A stretch of 41,710 nucleotides of DNA from HGM13233 sp964478515 (GTDB lineage Bacteria > Bacillota > Clostridia > Oscillospirales > Ruminococcaceae), in contig CAYZIL010000021.1 of the NCBI GenBank assembly GCA_964478515.1, positions 1-41,710 on the forward strand, given 5' to 3'. Positions 1 to 8,357 of this stretch are shown here, in pieces; position 1 is the stretch's first letter; each line of letters starts with the position of its first letter. The notes beneath the pieces were generated by a model. It made no database searches. It saw nothing but the letters and a program-made list of their open reading frames with translations, and was not told where the DNA came from. The translations under genes and the position numbers were made by a program.

Positions 1-55
1 ACCTGCGACCTCCTGCGTGTGAAGCAGGCGCTCTAACCAGCTGAGCTATGCTCCC
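1..55 (-). tRNA. tRNA-Val(CAC), 3' part missing at window edge
   Basis: Read on the minus strand, a GGGAGCA acceptor arm is followed by a D arm (GCTC...GAGC) and an anticodon stem CCTGC/GCAGG. The seven-base loop TTCACAC gives anticodon CAC, valine. The T arm starts at the window edge, so the 3' half of the T arm and the acceptor are missing. A sigma-A-like promoter lies just upstream at 77-105, so this tRNA has its own transcript start. Confidence 0.9.
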
Positions 56-76
56 TTGCCCAATAGGCGCTTAAAT

Positions 77-105
77 ATATTACTATAAAATCAGACAAAA
101 GTCAA
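77..105 (-). promoter_or_regulatory. sigma-A promoter for tRNA-Val
   Basis: On the minus strand TTGACT (100-105) and TAATAT (77-82) are separated by 17 bases, and the predicted start falls about 15 bases before the tRNA. The match and spacing are close to the sigma-A consensus. Confidence 0.7.
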
Positions 106-148
106 CGCTTATACTATGATTTTATTGCTGAGTATTACATATTTTATC

Positions 149-216
149 TGCCGCTGAAAACACACTCAAAGGCGGGAAAGTAATTAACTGCCGAGTGTAT
201 TTGACGCGCAGCGGCA
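149..216 (-). other. nested inverted repeat downstream of hslO
   Basis: An 8-base arm TGCCGCTG (149-156) is exactly complementary to CAGCGGCA (209-216). Inside it ACACTC (162-167) pairs with GAGTGT (193-198), and a short GGC/GCC pair could close the centre. There is no U-run, so it is not a classic intrinsic terminator. It could be a 3' UTR structure of the lon-hslO transcript. The rest of 106-223 shows nothing else. Confidence 0.35.
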
Positions 217-223
217 CAAAATG

Positions 224-1099
224 CTACGGCCGCATTTCTTTCAACTTTTCGCCGGAGAAATAATAGCGATGCCCGCAGAAATTGCAGACTATCTCGGCTC
301 CCTTGTCCTCTTCAATCAGCTGGCAGTAATCGGCGCGCGGAATGCTTAACAGCGCGCGTGCCATGCGCTGCTGCGAGCAGTTGCATACGTAGTCGGCGCG
401 GCTGCTGCCGAGCGTCTGCGGGTCAAAGCCGGCCATAACCATTTCTATCATCTGAGGCACGCTCATGCCGCTGTCAAGCATTGCCGTCACCGACTCGAGC
501 GAGGCGATGTTTTTTTCAATGCGGGAGATTTCAGCGTCGTCGGCGCCCGGAAGCAGTTGCAGCAAAAAACCGCCGGCGCATTTTATGGACAGGTCCTTGT
601 CAACAAGCACGCCTAAAGAGCACACTGTCGGCGTCTGTTCGCTGACAGCATAGTATTTGGTAATATCCTCTGCTATTTCGCCGCTCACCAGCGACACGCT
701 GCCTACGTAGGGTTCTTTTAGCCCGACGTCGCGAATCACCGTCAGCTGTCCGTTTTTGCCCACAACGCCGCCTACGTCGAGTTTGCCGGTGGCGGAGTTG
801 GTGGGCAGGTCGGCGCGCGGCTCGCCGCTGCAACCGCGCACATTGCCGTGCGCGTCACTCACGGCAATGAGGGTGCCGCAGCTGCCGCCGCCGTTTACGC
901 GCACGGTAAGCGTATCCGTCTCGTTTTTCAGCTGACAGCTCATCAGCGCGGCTGCGCTCAGTAAACGCCCCAGCGCCGCTGCGACGGTAGCCGAGCAGTG
1001 GTGAAACTGTTGCATCTGCGCGACAATATCTGTCGAGTCCAGCGCATATATCACCACACCGCCGTCGGCAGATATGGCGCGGTAAAGATTATCCTTCAT
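224..1099 (-). CDS. hslO: Hsp33 redox-regulated holdase chaperone
   Basis: Hsp33 is a cytoplasmic holdase activated by oxidative stress: oxidation of its zinc-bound cysteines unfolds a linker and exposes a binding surface for unfolding proteins. The 291-residue length is normal for the family. The C-terminal redox switch is intact, with Cys239-x-Cys241 and Cys272-x-x-Cys275 in the expected CxC...CxxC arrangement. The start is supported by GGAG eight bases upstream of ATG. It is the last gene of a lon-engB-methyltransferase-hslO run with a 12-base gap to the gene before it, so a stress-related protease and chaperone share a transcript. Identification is firm; co-transcription is inferred from spacing. 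Confidence 0.95.
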   Translation of the reverse strand: MKDNLYRAISADGGVVIYALDSTDIVAQMQQFHHCSATVAAALGRLLSAAALMSCQLKNETDTLTVRVNGGGSCGTLIAVSDAHGNVRGCSGEPRADLPTNSATGKLDVGGVVGKNGQLTVIRDVGLKEPYVGSVSLVSGEIAEDITKYYAVSEQTPTVCSLGVLVDKDLSIKCAGGFLLQLLPGADDAEISRIEKNIASLESVTAMLDSGMSVPQMIEMVMAGFDPQTLGSSRADYVCNCSQQRMARALLSIPRADYCQLIEEDKGAEIVCNFCGHRYYFSGEKLKEMRP

Positions 1100-1111
1100 C
1101 AGATACTCCGA

Positions 1112-1852
1112 TCAAATTTTAGTGCAGCTGTACAACAAGCGCTGGGAGTCGGCGCGCACGGCGCCGTAGCTTTCACCGTCAATTATTTTGTCGACGGTAT
1201 AGCCGCAGCGCGTCAGCAGCTTTTCCAACTCCGCCGGCTCGTAGGCCCGCTCAACTATCCGTTCGCTTTCCCGGCGGTAATACTCCCCGCTGCGCAAAAA
1301 CACATCTACGTCAATATCCACAGTGTACCCGTCGGCGCGCAGCTCGCTTTGCCACACGCACATACCGCCGGCAAATTCGCCGCTATAGCAGCGCGAATTG
1401 AGCGCTGTGCGGTGTTTGTACGGCGTATTGACGTCAAAAATAAGCTTGCCTCCCGGTTCGGTAAACAGCGACATTTTTTCAAGTGCACGTCTTAATTCCG
1501 CTTTATTAATAATGTGGTTAAGCGTGTCCTGCGTACAGAGAACGGCTCTGACGGTACCGTACAAGTCGAGCTGCTGCAAGCTTTGCTGTAAAAAAAGAAT
1601 ATCGCAGCCGGCCGCGGCAGCTTTTGCCCGCGCCGCGCTGAGCATTTCCGCGCTGGCGTCGACGCCGATCATGTCGTAACCGCGCCGGCACAGCCGCACG
1701 CTCAGTTCACCGGTGCCGCAGCCGGCGTCTAAAATTATACCTGCTTGAGACGCAGCGCCCAGCAGACCGCAAATGTACTCGCTGCGGCGCGAAATATCTT
1801 TTGCTTCGCTCAGCGCGTCGTAGCACTGAGCCATAGCGCTGTATTCGCCCAT
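1112..1852 (-). CDS. class I SAM-dependent methyltransferase, YqeM-like
   Basis: This 246-residue protein has a Rossmann-type methyltransferase fold. Motif I, LDAGCGTG, at residues 41-48 binds S-adenosylmethionine, followed by an acidic motif II (GVDAS) and a DxxNH-type segment near residue 110. The C-terminal half carries a mostly beta region typical of small-molecule methyltransferases related to B. subtilis YqeM, but the substrate cannot be told from sequence. Its ATG overlaps the TGA of engB by one base (TGATG), which suggests translational coupling. It lies between a ribosome-assembly GTPase and Hsp33; that position does not settle its role. The fold is certain, the substrate unknown. 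Confidence 0.85.
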   Translation of the reverse strand: MGEYSAMAQCYDALSEAKDISRRSEYICGLLGAASQAGIILDAGCGTGELSVRLCRRGYDMIGVDASAEMLSAARAKAAAAGCDILFLQQSLQQLDLYGTVRAVLCTQDTLNHIINKAELRRALEKMSLFTEPGGKLIFDVNTPYKHRTALNSRCYSGEFAGGMCVWQSELRADGYTVDIDVDVFLRSGEYYRRESERIVERAYEPAELEKLLTRCGYTVDKIIDGESYGAVRADSQRLLYSCTKI

Positions 1853-2448
1853 CAGCCCTCACCCAAAAGTTCGCTCGCGAGTTTTTCGCGCAGCTCACCG
1901 GCTGCTTTTGGGTCGTTTTGCGCAAAAGGCAGCACAAAACCGGCGCCGTAAGACGCGCACAGCTCGCTTATTTGCGCTGTGCTCTGCGCCAGCTCAGTTT
2001 TTTTCAATTTGTCACATTTGGTCATTACTATACCAAACGGCGTGCCGCTGGCACGGAAATATTCGAGCATGGTAATGTCGTCTTCGTTCGGCACCCGGCG
2101 CGCGTCGAGCAGCAGCAGTGCCAGCGCAATGTTGCGTCCGCTGGTGAAAAAATGTTCCAGCAGCTGAGCCCAGCGCTTTTTCTCCGCCTGCGGGCGCTTG
2201 GCATAACCGTACCCCGGCAAATCCATTATGCAGTAATTGTCGCCGACGTCGAACCTGTTGACAGTTGTCGTTTTCCCCGGCGTACTGCTGACGCGTGCCA
2301 GTGCGCGCTGGTTGCACAGTCTGTTTATCAATGTAGACTTGCCGACGTTTGAACGCCCGCAAAACACCAGCTCACAGCTGTCGCTCGGCGGCAGCTGTGA
2401 GTGTATTCCGTAGGAACAAATAAATTTTGCAGTTGTAAAGTTAATCAT
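1852..2448 (-). CDS. engB: ribosome biogenesis GTPase EngB/YsxC
   Basis: EngB (YsxC in Bacillus) is an essential TRAFAC-class GTPase needed for late assembly of the 50S subunit. All diagnostic GTP-binding motifs are present: G1 GRSNVGKST at residues 31-39, G3 DLPGYG at 76-81, and G4 TKCDK at 143-147. The threonine-rich switch I (STPGKTTT) is also present. The length of 198 residues is typical. AAAGGTG upstream of the ATG serves as ribosome binding site. It starts 12 bases after the lon stop codon, and the lon-engB order is the usual arrangement in Firmicutes and many other bacteria. Confidence 0.95.
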   Translation of the reverse strand: MINFTTAKFICSYGIHSQLPPSDSCELVFCGRSNVGKSTLINRLCNQRALARVSSTPGKTTTVNRFDVGDNYCIMDLPGYGYAKRPQAEKKRWAQLLEHFFTSGRNIALALLLLDARRVPNEDDITMLEYFRASGTPFGIVMTKCDKLKKTELAQSTAQISELCASYGAGFVLPFAQNDPKAAGELREKLASELLGEG

Positions 2449-2460
2449 CTTTACACCTTT

Positions 2461-4881
2461 TCAGCAGCGGATTGCCGGCGTATCCTTCTCAATTTTGGGC
2501 GGCTTTACCGGCGCCGCATCCGTTTTGCTGTTGAGCTCGCGGCGAGTCAGCGCAATGCTCAACACGTCGGCAATATTGTCGACCGGTACGATGTTGAGTT
2601 TGTCTATTATCTCGCTGTCCATTTCCGCCAAGTCCACTTTATTGTCGCCGGGGATAAGCACAGTGTGCATTTTTTCTTTGCACGCTGCTATAAGTTTTTC
2701 CTTTAGACCGCCAATTGCCAACACGCGGCCCGTCAGCGTTATTTCGCCCGTCATAGCCAACGCCGCGCGCACCGGTTTGCCGCTTAGCGCCGAGACCAGC
2801 GCCGTCAGCAACGTGACGCCGGCAGAAGGACCGTCTTTGGGAACAGCGCCCTCAGGCGCGTGAATATGGATGTCCAGCTCAGCGGCAAAGTTGGCGGAAT
2901 AGCCGTACTCCGCGCTTAGCTTGCGCGCCAGCGTCAGCGCCAGGTGCGCAGACTCTTTCATAACGTCGCCGAGACTGCCGGTAAGCTCCAGCTTGCCGCT
3001 GCCCTTTGTAGTGACTACTTCTACAGGCAGCATCACGCCACCCTGCGAGGTCCAAGCAAGGCCGTTACAGACGCCGACTTCACTTTTTGCCACGGCAATG
3101 CTGCTGCGCTCCAGCGGCGCGCCGAGAAATTCGCTCAGCAAAGCGGGCTCGATTTTTATCTTTTCCGAGCTGCCGGCAACAATTTTTGCAACGCCCTTGC
3201 GGCAAATTCTGGCAATGCAGCGCTCAAGACCACGCACGCCTGCCTCGCGCGTGTAGTTGTCAATAATATCGTACAGCGCGCGGTCGGTAATGCTTAGTTG
3301 TGTGCGCTTGAGACCGTGTTTTTCCATCTGCTTGCGCAGCAAATGTTTTTTTGCTATATTGAACTTTTCCGCGCGCGTATAGCTGGAAAGCTCAATTATT
3401 TCCATGCGGTCATACAGCGGCGCCTGAATACCGGCCGGGTCGTTGGCAGTCGTAATAAACAGCACATGCGACAAGTCAAAGGGGATTTCGATAAAATGGT
3501 CTTTGAAGTCGAAGTTCTGCTCCGGGTCAAGAACCTCTAACAGCGCGCTGGCCGGGTCGCCTTTGTAGTCGTTGCCCAGCTTGTCGACCTCGTCGAGCAA
3601 AATTAGCGGATTGTTGCTTTTGGCGTATATCATTGCTTGAATAATGCGCCCTGGCATTGAGCCGACGTAGGTGCGGCGGTGGCCGCGTATCTCGCTCTCG
3701 TCATGGACGCCGCCCAGCGACAGACGCACATACTTGCGCCCCATGCACTCGGCAATTGAGCGGGCAATTGATGTTTTACCCACGCCCGGAGGGCCGACAA
3801 GACAAAGTATCTGGCTGTTGAGTTTTTCGGTAACAGAGCGCACTGCCAGCAGCTCAATGATGCGGTCCTTGACGTCCTTGAGCCCGTAATGGTCGGCGTC
3901 AAGCTTTTCGCGCGCCGCGACCAGGTCGAATTTGTCCTCGGTAACGGTGTTCCAGGGCAGCTCAAGACAGTAGTCGAGATAACTGCGCGACACCGCCGCC
4001 TCCTGACTGGAACCGGGCATTTTTCTGAGCCGCTGCGCTTCCTTGACCAGCTTTTCCTCGCTGTCCGTCGCCAAACGCAGTTCTTTTATGCGCTTTATGT
4101 AATCGTCGGCTTCCTGAGTGGTGTCGTCGCTGTCGCCGAGCTCCTCGGACAGCACGCGTATCTGTTCGCGCAAATAATAGTCGCGCTGACCCTTGTCAAT
4201 AGAGTCCTTGACCTTATCGCCTATTTCCTTTTCGTAGTCAAGCACCTCGTTTTCGCGCTTGAGGATGTTCAGCAGCATCTCCAGACGGCGAATTACGCTG
4301 TTTCCGGCGAGTACCTGCTGCTTTTCGTCGTAATCGAAGCTCAGCGCGTAGGTCAGCGTTTCGGCAATTTTGTTGTAATCCTCGCTGCCGAAGGCGGTAA
4401 GCACCACGTCGCTCGACAGTTTCGGAAAGTGCTCAATGTATTCGTTCATCTGCTCGCGAATGGAACGCACATATGCGTCTGCTTTTAGCCGCTCACGCGC
4501 GGAAACGCCGCGCACGGCAGCCGAAATAAGCGTGCCGGTGCTGTGCGGTTGTTCTTTTGAAAAGGACAACAGCTTGGCGCGATACTGACATTCGACCAAC
4601 ACCTTAACGTAGTCTTCCGAAATGCGAAAGACCTGTTTGACGTTTGCCACCACACCGTACTCGTAAAGGTCGGCATATTCCGGGTCGTCGACTGTCAAAT
4701 CCCGCTGACAGCACAAAAACACGCTTGAATCATTCTTCAGCGCCCATTCCACCGTTTTTATTGAGCGTTCTCTGCCAATGTCAAATTGGTTTATTGTCTG
4801 CGGAAACAGCACCAGGCCGCGCATGGCAATTACCGGCATAGTGAGAACGTTTTTATTTTTTACATTGACTTTTGCTATCAT
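2461..4881 (-). CDS. lon: ATP-dependent protease Lon (LonA)
   Basis: Lon is a cytoplasmic AAA+ serine protease that degrades misfolded and regulatory proteins. The 806-residue protein has the full LonA layout: an N-terminal substrate domain (about 12-215), a coiled segment, and an AAA+ module with Walker A GPPGVGKT (363-370) and Walker B ILLDEVDK (427-434). The C-terminal protease domain carries the catalytic dyad Ser686 (in KDGPSAG) and Lys729 (in GGLKEK). AGAGG eight bases before ATG supports the start. A good sigma-A promoter lies 32-60 bases upstream. No CtsR or CIRCE operator was recognised there, so heat-shock control is not evident from this region. Confidence 0.97.
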   Translation of the reverse strand: MIAKVNVKNKNVLTMPVIAMRGLVLFPQTINQFDIGRERSIKTVEWALKNDSSVFLCCQRDLTVDDPEYADLYEYGVVANVKQVFRISEDYVKVLVECQYRAKLLSFSKEQPHSTGTLISAAVRGVSARERLKADAYVRSIREQMNEYIEHFPKLSSDVVLTAFGSEDYNKIAETLTYALSFDYDEKQQVLAGNSVIRRLEMLLNILKRENEVLDYEKEIGDKVKDSIDKGQRDYYLREQIRVLSEELGDSDDTTQEADDYIKRIKELRLATDSEEKLVKEAQRLRKMPGSSQEAAVSRSYLDYCLELPWNTVTEDKFDLVAAREKLDADHYGLKDVKDRIIELLAVRSVTEKLNSQILCLVGPPGVGKTSIARSIAECMGRKYVRLSLGGVHDESEIRGHRRTYVGSMPGRIIQAMIYAKSNNPLILLDEVDKLGNDYKGDPASALLEVLDPEQNFDFKDHFIEIPFDLSHVLFITTANDPAGIQAPLYDRMEIIELSSYTRAEKFNIAKKHLLRKQMEKHGLKRTQLSITDRALYDIIDNYTREAGVRGLERCIARICRKGVAKIVAGSSEKIKIEPALLSEFLGAPLERSSIAVAKSEVGVCNGLAWTSQGGVMLPVEVVTTKGSGKLELTGSLGDVMKESAHLALTLARKLSAEYGYSANFAAELDIHIHAPEGAVPKDGPSAGVTLLTALVSALSGKPVRAALAMTGEITLTGRVLAIGGLKEKLIAACKEKMHTVLIPGDNKVDLAEMDSEIIDKLNIVPVDNIADVLSIALTRRELNSKTDAAPVKPPKIEKDTPAIRC

Positions 4882-4912
4882 CAGTAACCTCTGTATTCAT
4901 ATCGTGCTTTGA

Positions 4913-4941
4913 ATTATATAGAAAAAATATGAATAATTCAA
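4913..4941 (-). promoter_or_regulatory. sigma-A promoter for lon operon
   Basis: On the minus strand TTGAAT (4936-4941) is followed after 17 bases by a perfect TATAAT (4913-4918). It sits between the clpX terminator and the lon start, so lon-engB-methyltransferase-hslO can be transcribed independently of tig-clpP-clpX. Confidence 0.75.
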
Positions 4942-4973
4942 TAAGTTGTTGCCTGTGCCGCGCGCAGATATTT

Positions 4974-5005
4974 AAAACAGCGGGCGCAGGTCTTCCCTGC
5001 GCCCG
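4974..5005 (-). terminator. intrinsic terminator after clpX
   Basis: A perfect 10-bp GC-rich stem (4981-4990 with 4996-5005) closes a 5-base loop, followed on the minus strand by CTGTTTT. It lies 28 bases after the clpX stop codon and separates the clp operon from lon. Confidence 0.75.
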
Positions 5006-5032
5006 TAGTTGTAAAAATATGGCCGCCCGGCG

Positions 5033-6295
5033 TCAACCCGCTTTTTTTATCAGGCGCGGATTCTTGTTGAGCACCGCCTCTTTGTCGACGACGACTTTTT
5101 GCACGTCGTCGCGTGAGGACACGTCGTACATTATCGGTATTAGCAGTTCCTCAATAATTGAGCGCAGCGCCCGCGCGCCGCCCTTGTGGTCAATGGTTTT
5201 TTTGGCAATTTCGTGCAGTGCGCCGTCGGTAAACTCAAGCCCGATGCCGTCCATCGCCATCAAGCGCTGGTATTGCTTGACCAGAGCGTTCTTGGGTTCG
5301 ACCAGAATGCGCACCAGCGCATCTTCGTCAAGCGGGTCCAGCACCGAAATAACCGGGATACGGCCGACCAGTTCGGGGATAATACCGAATTTGACCAGGT
5401 CGTGATTGGTTATTTTTTTGAGCATATTGCTTTTGGCTTTGCTGCTGTCGTCCTTAATTACCGCGCCGAAGCCGAGCGAGGAATTGCCGACGCGCTGTTC
5501 TATTATCTTGTCGACGCCGTCGAACGCGCCGCCGCAGATAAACAGGATGTTTGTAGTGTCAATTTGAATGAATTGCTGCTGGGGATGCTTGCGGCCGCCT
5601 CCCGGCGGCACGTTGGAAACGGTGCCTTCCAGTATCTTCAGCAGCGCTTGCTGCACGCCCTCGCCACCGACGTCGCGGGTAATGGAGGGGTTTTCGCTCT
5701 TGCGGGTAATTTTGTCGAGCTCGTCGATGTATATAATGCCCATCTGGGCGCGCTCTACGTCAAAATCCGCCGCCTGCAGCAACTTCAGCAAAATATTTTC
5801 CACGTCCTCGCCAACATAGCCGGCCTCGGTAAGCGTAGTTGCGTCGGCTATTGCAAAGGGCACGTTAAGCGTTTTTGCCAGAGTCTGGGCAAGGTAGGTC
5901 TTGCCTACGCCGGACGGGCCGACGAGCAAAATGTTGCTCTTTTGCAGCTCGACGTCGTTGCTTTTTTCGTCAAGCTGACTAATGCGCTTGTAGTGGTTGT
6001 AGACCGCCACCGAAAGCACGACTTTGGCCGCGTCCTGACCGATTACATACTGGTCAAGCACCTGCTTTATCTCGCGCGGTTTGGGTATTTTCAGCGGCGT
6101 TTTTTCGCCTTTGCCGGCGGCACGACCGGAAGGATGCATTTCCGGCTCAATGTCGTCGTGGTCTTCCAGCAGCGAGTAGCACAACATCACGCACTCGTTG
6201 CAGATGTTCACATTGGGACCGATAATCATTCTGTCGACCTGAGACTCGGACAGGCCGCAAAAAGCGCATTTTGCCGTTTTTTTGTCGTTAGCCAT
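5033..6295 (-). CDS. clpX: ClpX, ATPase subunit of ClpXP protease
   Basis: ClpX unfolds tagged substrates and feeds them to ClpP. The 420-residue protein starts with a treble-clef zinc domain (Cys10, Cys13, Cys32, Cys35). The AAA+ module follows: Walker A GPSGVGKT (126-133), the GYVG pore loop (159-162), Walker B IIYIDELDK (187-195) and the RKH loop. The ClpP-docking loop reads LGF where many ClpX proteins have IGF, a mild variant that keeps the hydrophobic character. The ATG follows GGGG at a suitable distance. It lies 12 bases after clpP and ends at a strong terminator, so it is the last gene of tig-clpP-clpX. Confidence 0.97.
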   Translation of the reverse strand: MANDKKTAKCAFCGLSESQVDRMIIGPNVNICNECVMLCYSLLEDHDDIEPEMHPSGRAAGKGEKTPLKIPKPREIKQVLDQYVIGQDAAKVVLSVAVYNHYKRISQLDEKSNDVELQKSNILLVGPSGVGKTYLAQTLAKTLNVPFAIADATTLTEAGYVGEDVENILLKLLQAADFDVERAQMGIIYIDELDKITRKSENPSITRDVGGEGVQQALLKILEGTVSNVPPGGGRKHPQQQFIQIDTTNILFICGGAFDGVDKIIEQRVGNSSLGFGAVIKDDSSKAKSNMLKKITNHDLVKFGIIPELVGRIPVISVLDPLDEDALVRILVEPKNALVKQYQRLMAMDGIGLEFTDGALHEIAKKTIDHKGGARALRSIIEELLIPIMYDVSSRDDVQKVVVDKEAVLNKNPRLIKKAG

Positions 6296-6307
6296 GCATA
6301 TACCCCG

Positions 6308-6892
6308 TCAGCGTTTGTCTATTACCTTGTCTACCAGTCCGTATTCGGCGGCCTGCTGGGCGGTCATATAGTTGTCGCGGTCCGTGTCGCGCTCAATGAC
6401 TTCCAGCGGCTGGCCGGTATTTTTGGACAATATCTCGTTGAGCTTTTTGCGAATGTAAATAATGTGGTCGGTGTGAATTTTCATGTCGGCCGCTTGTCCC
6501 TCGACACGGCCGAGCGGCTGGTGAATCAGTATTTCGCTGTTGGGCAGCGCCAGACGCTTGCCTTTGGCGCCGCTGCAAAGCAGAAACGAACCCATTGAGG
6601 CGGCCATACCGATGCATATCGTCGACACGTCGCACTTGATGTAGTTCATAGTGTCATAGATGGCCATTCCCGCCGTGATTGAGCCGCCGGGGCTGTTGAT
6701 ATACAGGCTGATATCTTTTGTCGGGTCCTGCCCTTCAAGATACAGCAGCTGCGCGACTACCAGGCTTGCGGTGACGTCGTTGACCTCGTCGCACAGCATA
6801 ACAATGCGGTCGTTGAGAAGCCGCGAAAAAATGTCGTACGAGCGCTCGCCGCGGCTGCTCTGTTCAATTACCATCGGTACCAGATTGCTCAT
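6308..6892 (-). CDS. clpP: ClpP protease proteolytic subunit
   Basis: ClpP is the tetradecameric serine peptidase that forms the chamber of ClpXP. The catalytic triad is Ser99 (GMAASMG), His124 (LIHQPLG) and Asp173 (RDTDRDNY), with the standard family spacing of 25 and 49 residues. The open frame extends upstream to 6949. I chose the ATG at 6892, giving 194 residues, because AGGAGG lies six bases before it and the protein then begins MSNLVPMVIEQ as ClpP proteins do. The longer start would overlap the end of tig and add an unrelated basic leader. It sits between tig and clpX in one operon. Confidence 0.96.
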   Translation of the reverse strand: MSNLVPMVIEQSSRGERSYDIFSRLLNDRIVMLCDEVNDVTASLVVAQLLYLEGQDPTKDISLYINSPGGSITAGMAIYDTMNYIKCDVSTICIGMAASMGSFLLCSGAKGKRLALPNSEILIHQPLGRVEGQAADMKIHTDHIIYIRKKLNEILSKNTGQPLEVIERDTDRDNYMTAQQAAEYGLVDKVIDKR

Positions 6893-6920
6893 TTTTGCCT
6901 CCTGAGTTCTGACAGTGGGT

Positions 6921-8285
6921 TTATTTCTCAGCCGCAGCGCTCTTGTCATCCGCCGCCGCTTCTTTTTTGACTGTCTTTTCTTTCTTTACCTTGGCCTTAG
7001 CTGCTATGACCTTAGCGCCGTTTTTAACTATGTCCAGCGCCTTATTGGCGGCAAGGTCGCCCTTTATGTCTTTGGCGCTGACGAGCTCTTTGATTTTTTC
7101 AACATCGAGCTCATATTTTTCGGCCATTTCCTTAAACTCTTTTTCTATGTCCTCGGCCGTAATTTCTATTTTTTCGCTGAGCGCCACAGCGTCCAGCGCG
7201 AGCCGCGTCTTTACCTGCTTCTCGGCCTGTTCGGCAAACGATTTGCGGAAAGTATCCATGTCTGCGCCGGTGTATTTTATGTAGTCGGCAAGCTTGAGTC
7301 CCTGCGACTGCAAACGCATTTCAAAATCACGCACCATTTCGTCGACGCGGTTGGATATCATCACCGCGGGGACGTTGCCTTCCAGCTGCTCGGCCAAAGC
7401 GTCGCCCAGTTGGTTTTCGAAATCGGCGTCGGCACGCTCGGCGGCCGCCTTTTCCAGCTTTTCGCGGGCATCTTTTTTCAGTTCTGCAAAGGTTTCGAAC
7501 TCGCTGACGTCTTTGGCGAATTCGTCGTCAAGCTCCGGCATTTCGCGGCAGCGCAACTCGTTAATTTTCACCTTGAACGTGGCGTCCTTGCCTGCGAGCT
7601 CTTTGGCGCCGTACTCCTCGGGGAACTTCACGTTGACGTCAAATTCGTCGCCGGGCTTATGAGCGATAACCTGGTCTTCAAAGTTGTCAATAAACTGGTC
7701 GGAGCCAAGCACCAGACTGAAGTTTTCGCCCTTGCCGCCCTCAAAAGCCTTGCCGTCGACAAAGCCCTCAAAATCAATAACCGCAGTGTCGTCTTTTTGC
7801 GCCGCGCGGTCCTCTACGTTTACCAGGCGCGAGGCCTTGTACTGCATGGACTCAATTTCTTTGTCGACGTCTTCGTCGCTTACAGAGCTCTGCTCGCGCA
7901 CCGCTTCAAGGCCCTTGTATTTCTTTACCATAAGCTGCGGCTTTACCGCAACGGTAAATACAACCTCTACGCCTTTTTCGGTGTCCGTGCTTTTTACGTC
8001 GACATTCGGACGGTCAATGACGTCGGCGTCGGCGGCCTCTATTGCGTCTGCGTACGCATCGGGCAAAATATCGTTGAGCGCATCGTCAAAGAAAAAATCA
8101 GAACCGTACATCTGCTCAATTACCGCGCGGGGGGTTTTGCCCTTGCGGAAACCGGGGACGGAGATTTTTTTGTTGTTTTTGTGGTAGGCAGTGTCTAACG
8201 CCTTCTTAAAATCTTCGGCGCTGATAGTGACATTCAGGACATATTCGCCCTTTTCGTTTGTGGTTTGACTTGTAAGAGACATCAT
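6921..8285 (-). CDS. tig: trigger factor chaperone
   Basis: Trigger factor binds the ribosome next to the peptide exit tunnel (protein L23) and folds nascent chains; it also has peptidyl-prolyl isomerase activity. The 454-residue protein shows the N-terminal ribosome-docking signature GFRKGK at 45-50, a central FKBP-like domain around 150-245, and a long helical C-terminal chaperone domain. It ends in a Lys/Ala/Glu-rich tail. Two adjacent ATG codons follow GCGGAGG; the second, at 8282, has the better five-base spacing and may be the true start. It is the first gene of the classic tig-clpP-clpX operon. Confidence 0.96.
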   Translation of the reverse strand: MMSLTSQTTNEKGEYVLNVTISAEDFKKALDTAYHKNNKKISVPGFRKGKTPRAVIEQMYGSDFFFDDALNDILPDAYADAIEAADADVIDRPNVDVKSTDTEKGVEVVFTVAVKPQLMVKKYKGLEAVREQSSVSDEDVDKEIESMQYKASRLVNVEDRAAQKDDTAVIDFEGFVDGKAFEGGKGENFSLVLGSDQFIDNFEDQVIAHKPGDEFDVNVKFPEEYGAKELAGKDATFKVKINELRCREMPELDDEFAKDVSEFETFAELKKDAREKLEKAAAERADADFENQLGDALAEQLEGNVPAVMISNRVDEMVRDFEMRLQSQGLKLADYIKYTGADMDTFRKSFAEQAEKQVKTRLALDAVALSEKIEITAEDIEKEFKEMAEKYELDVEKIKELVSAKDIKGDLAANKALDIVKNGAKVIAAKAKVKKEKTVKKEAAADDKSAAAEK

Positions 8286-8318
8286 TTCCTCCGCGTACTG
8301 TTATTGTTAACCAGAATA

Positions 8319-8327
8319 TTATAGCAT
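8319..8327 (-). promoter_or_regulatory. extended -10 promoter for tig-clpP-clpX
   Basis: On the minus strand TGC directly precedes a perfect TATAAT (8319-8324), an extended -10 element. The -35 region is weak. It lies in the short gap between the AI-2E-type permease and tig. Confidence 0.65.
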
Positions 8328-8357
8328 AGACTATCTTAATTTACTATAAAATTATTA

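Noticed and set aside
4882..4960. CtsR or HrcA operator upstream of lon
   Set aside because: Neither the CtsR direct heptamer repeat nor the CIRCE inverted repeat is present.
5186..6598. 470-codon open frame on the plus strand opposite clpX and clpP
   Set aside because: It is antisense to two certain genes, has no ribosome binding site and no recognisable domain. Codon bias of the real genes keeps the opposite frame open.
6308..6949. Longer start for clpP
   Set aside because: It would overlap tig, and AGGAGG is placed correctly only for the ATG at 6892.
6915..8198. 427-codon plus-strand open frame opposite tig
   Set aside because: Same reason: complementary to trigger factor codons, Phe/Leu/Val-rich mirror composition, no start signal.
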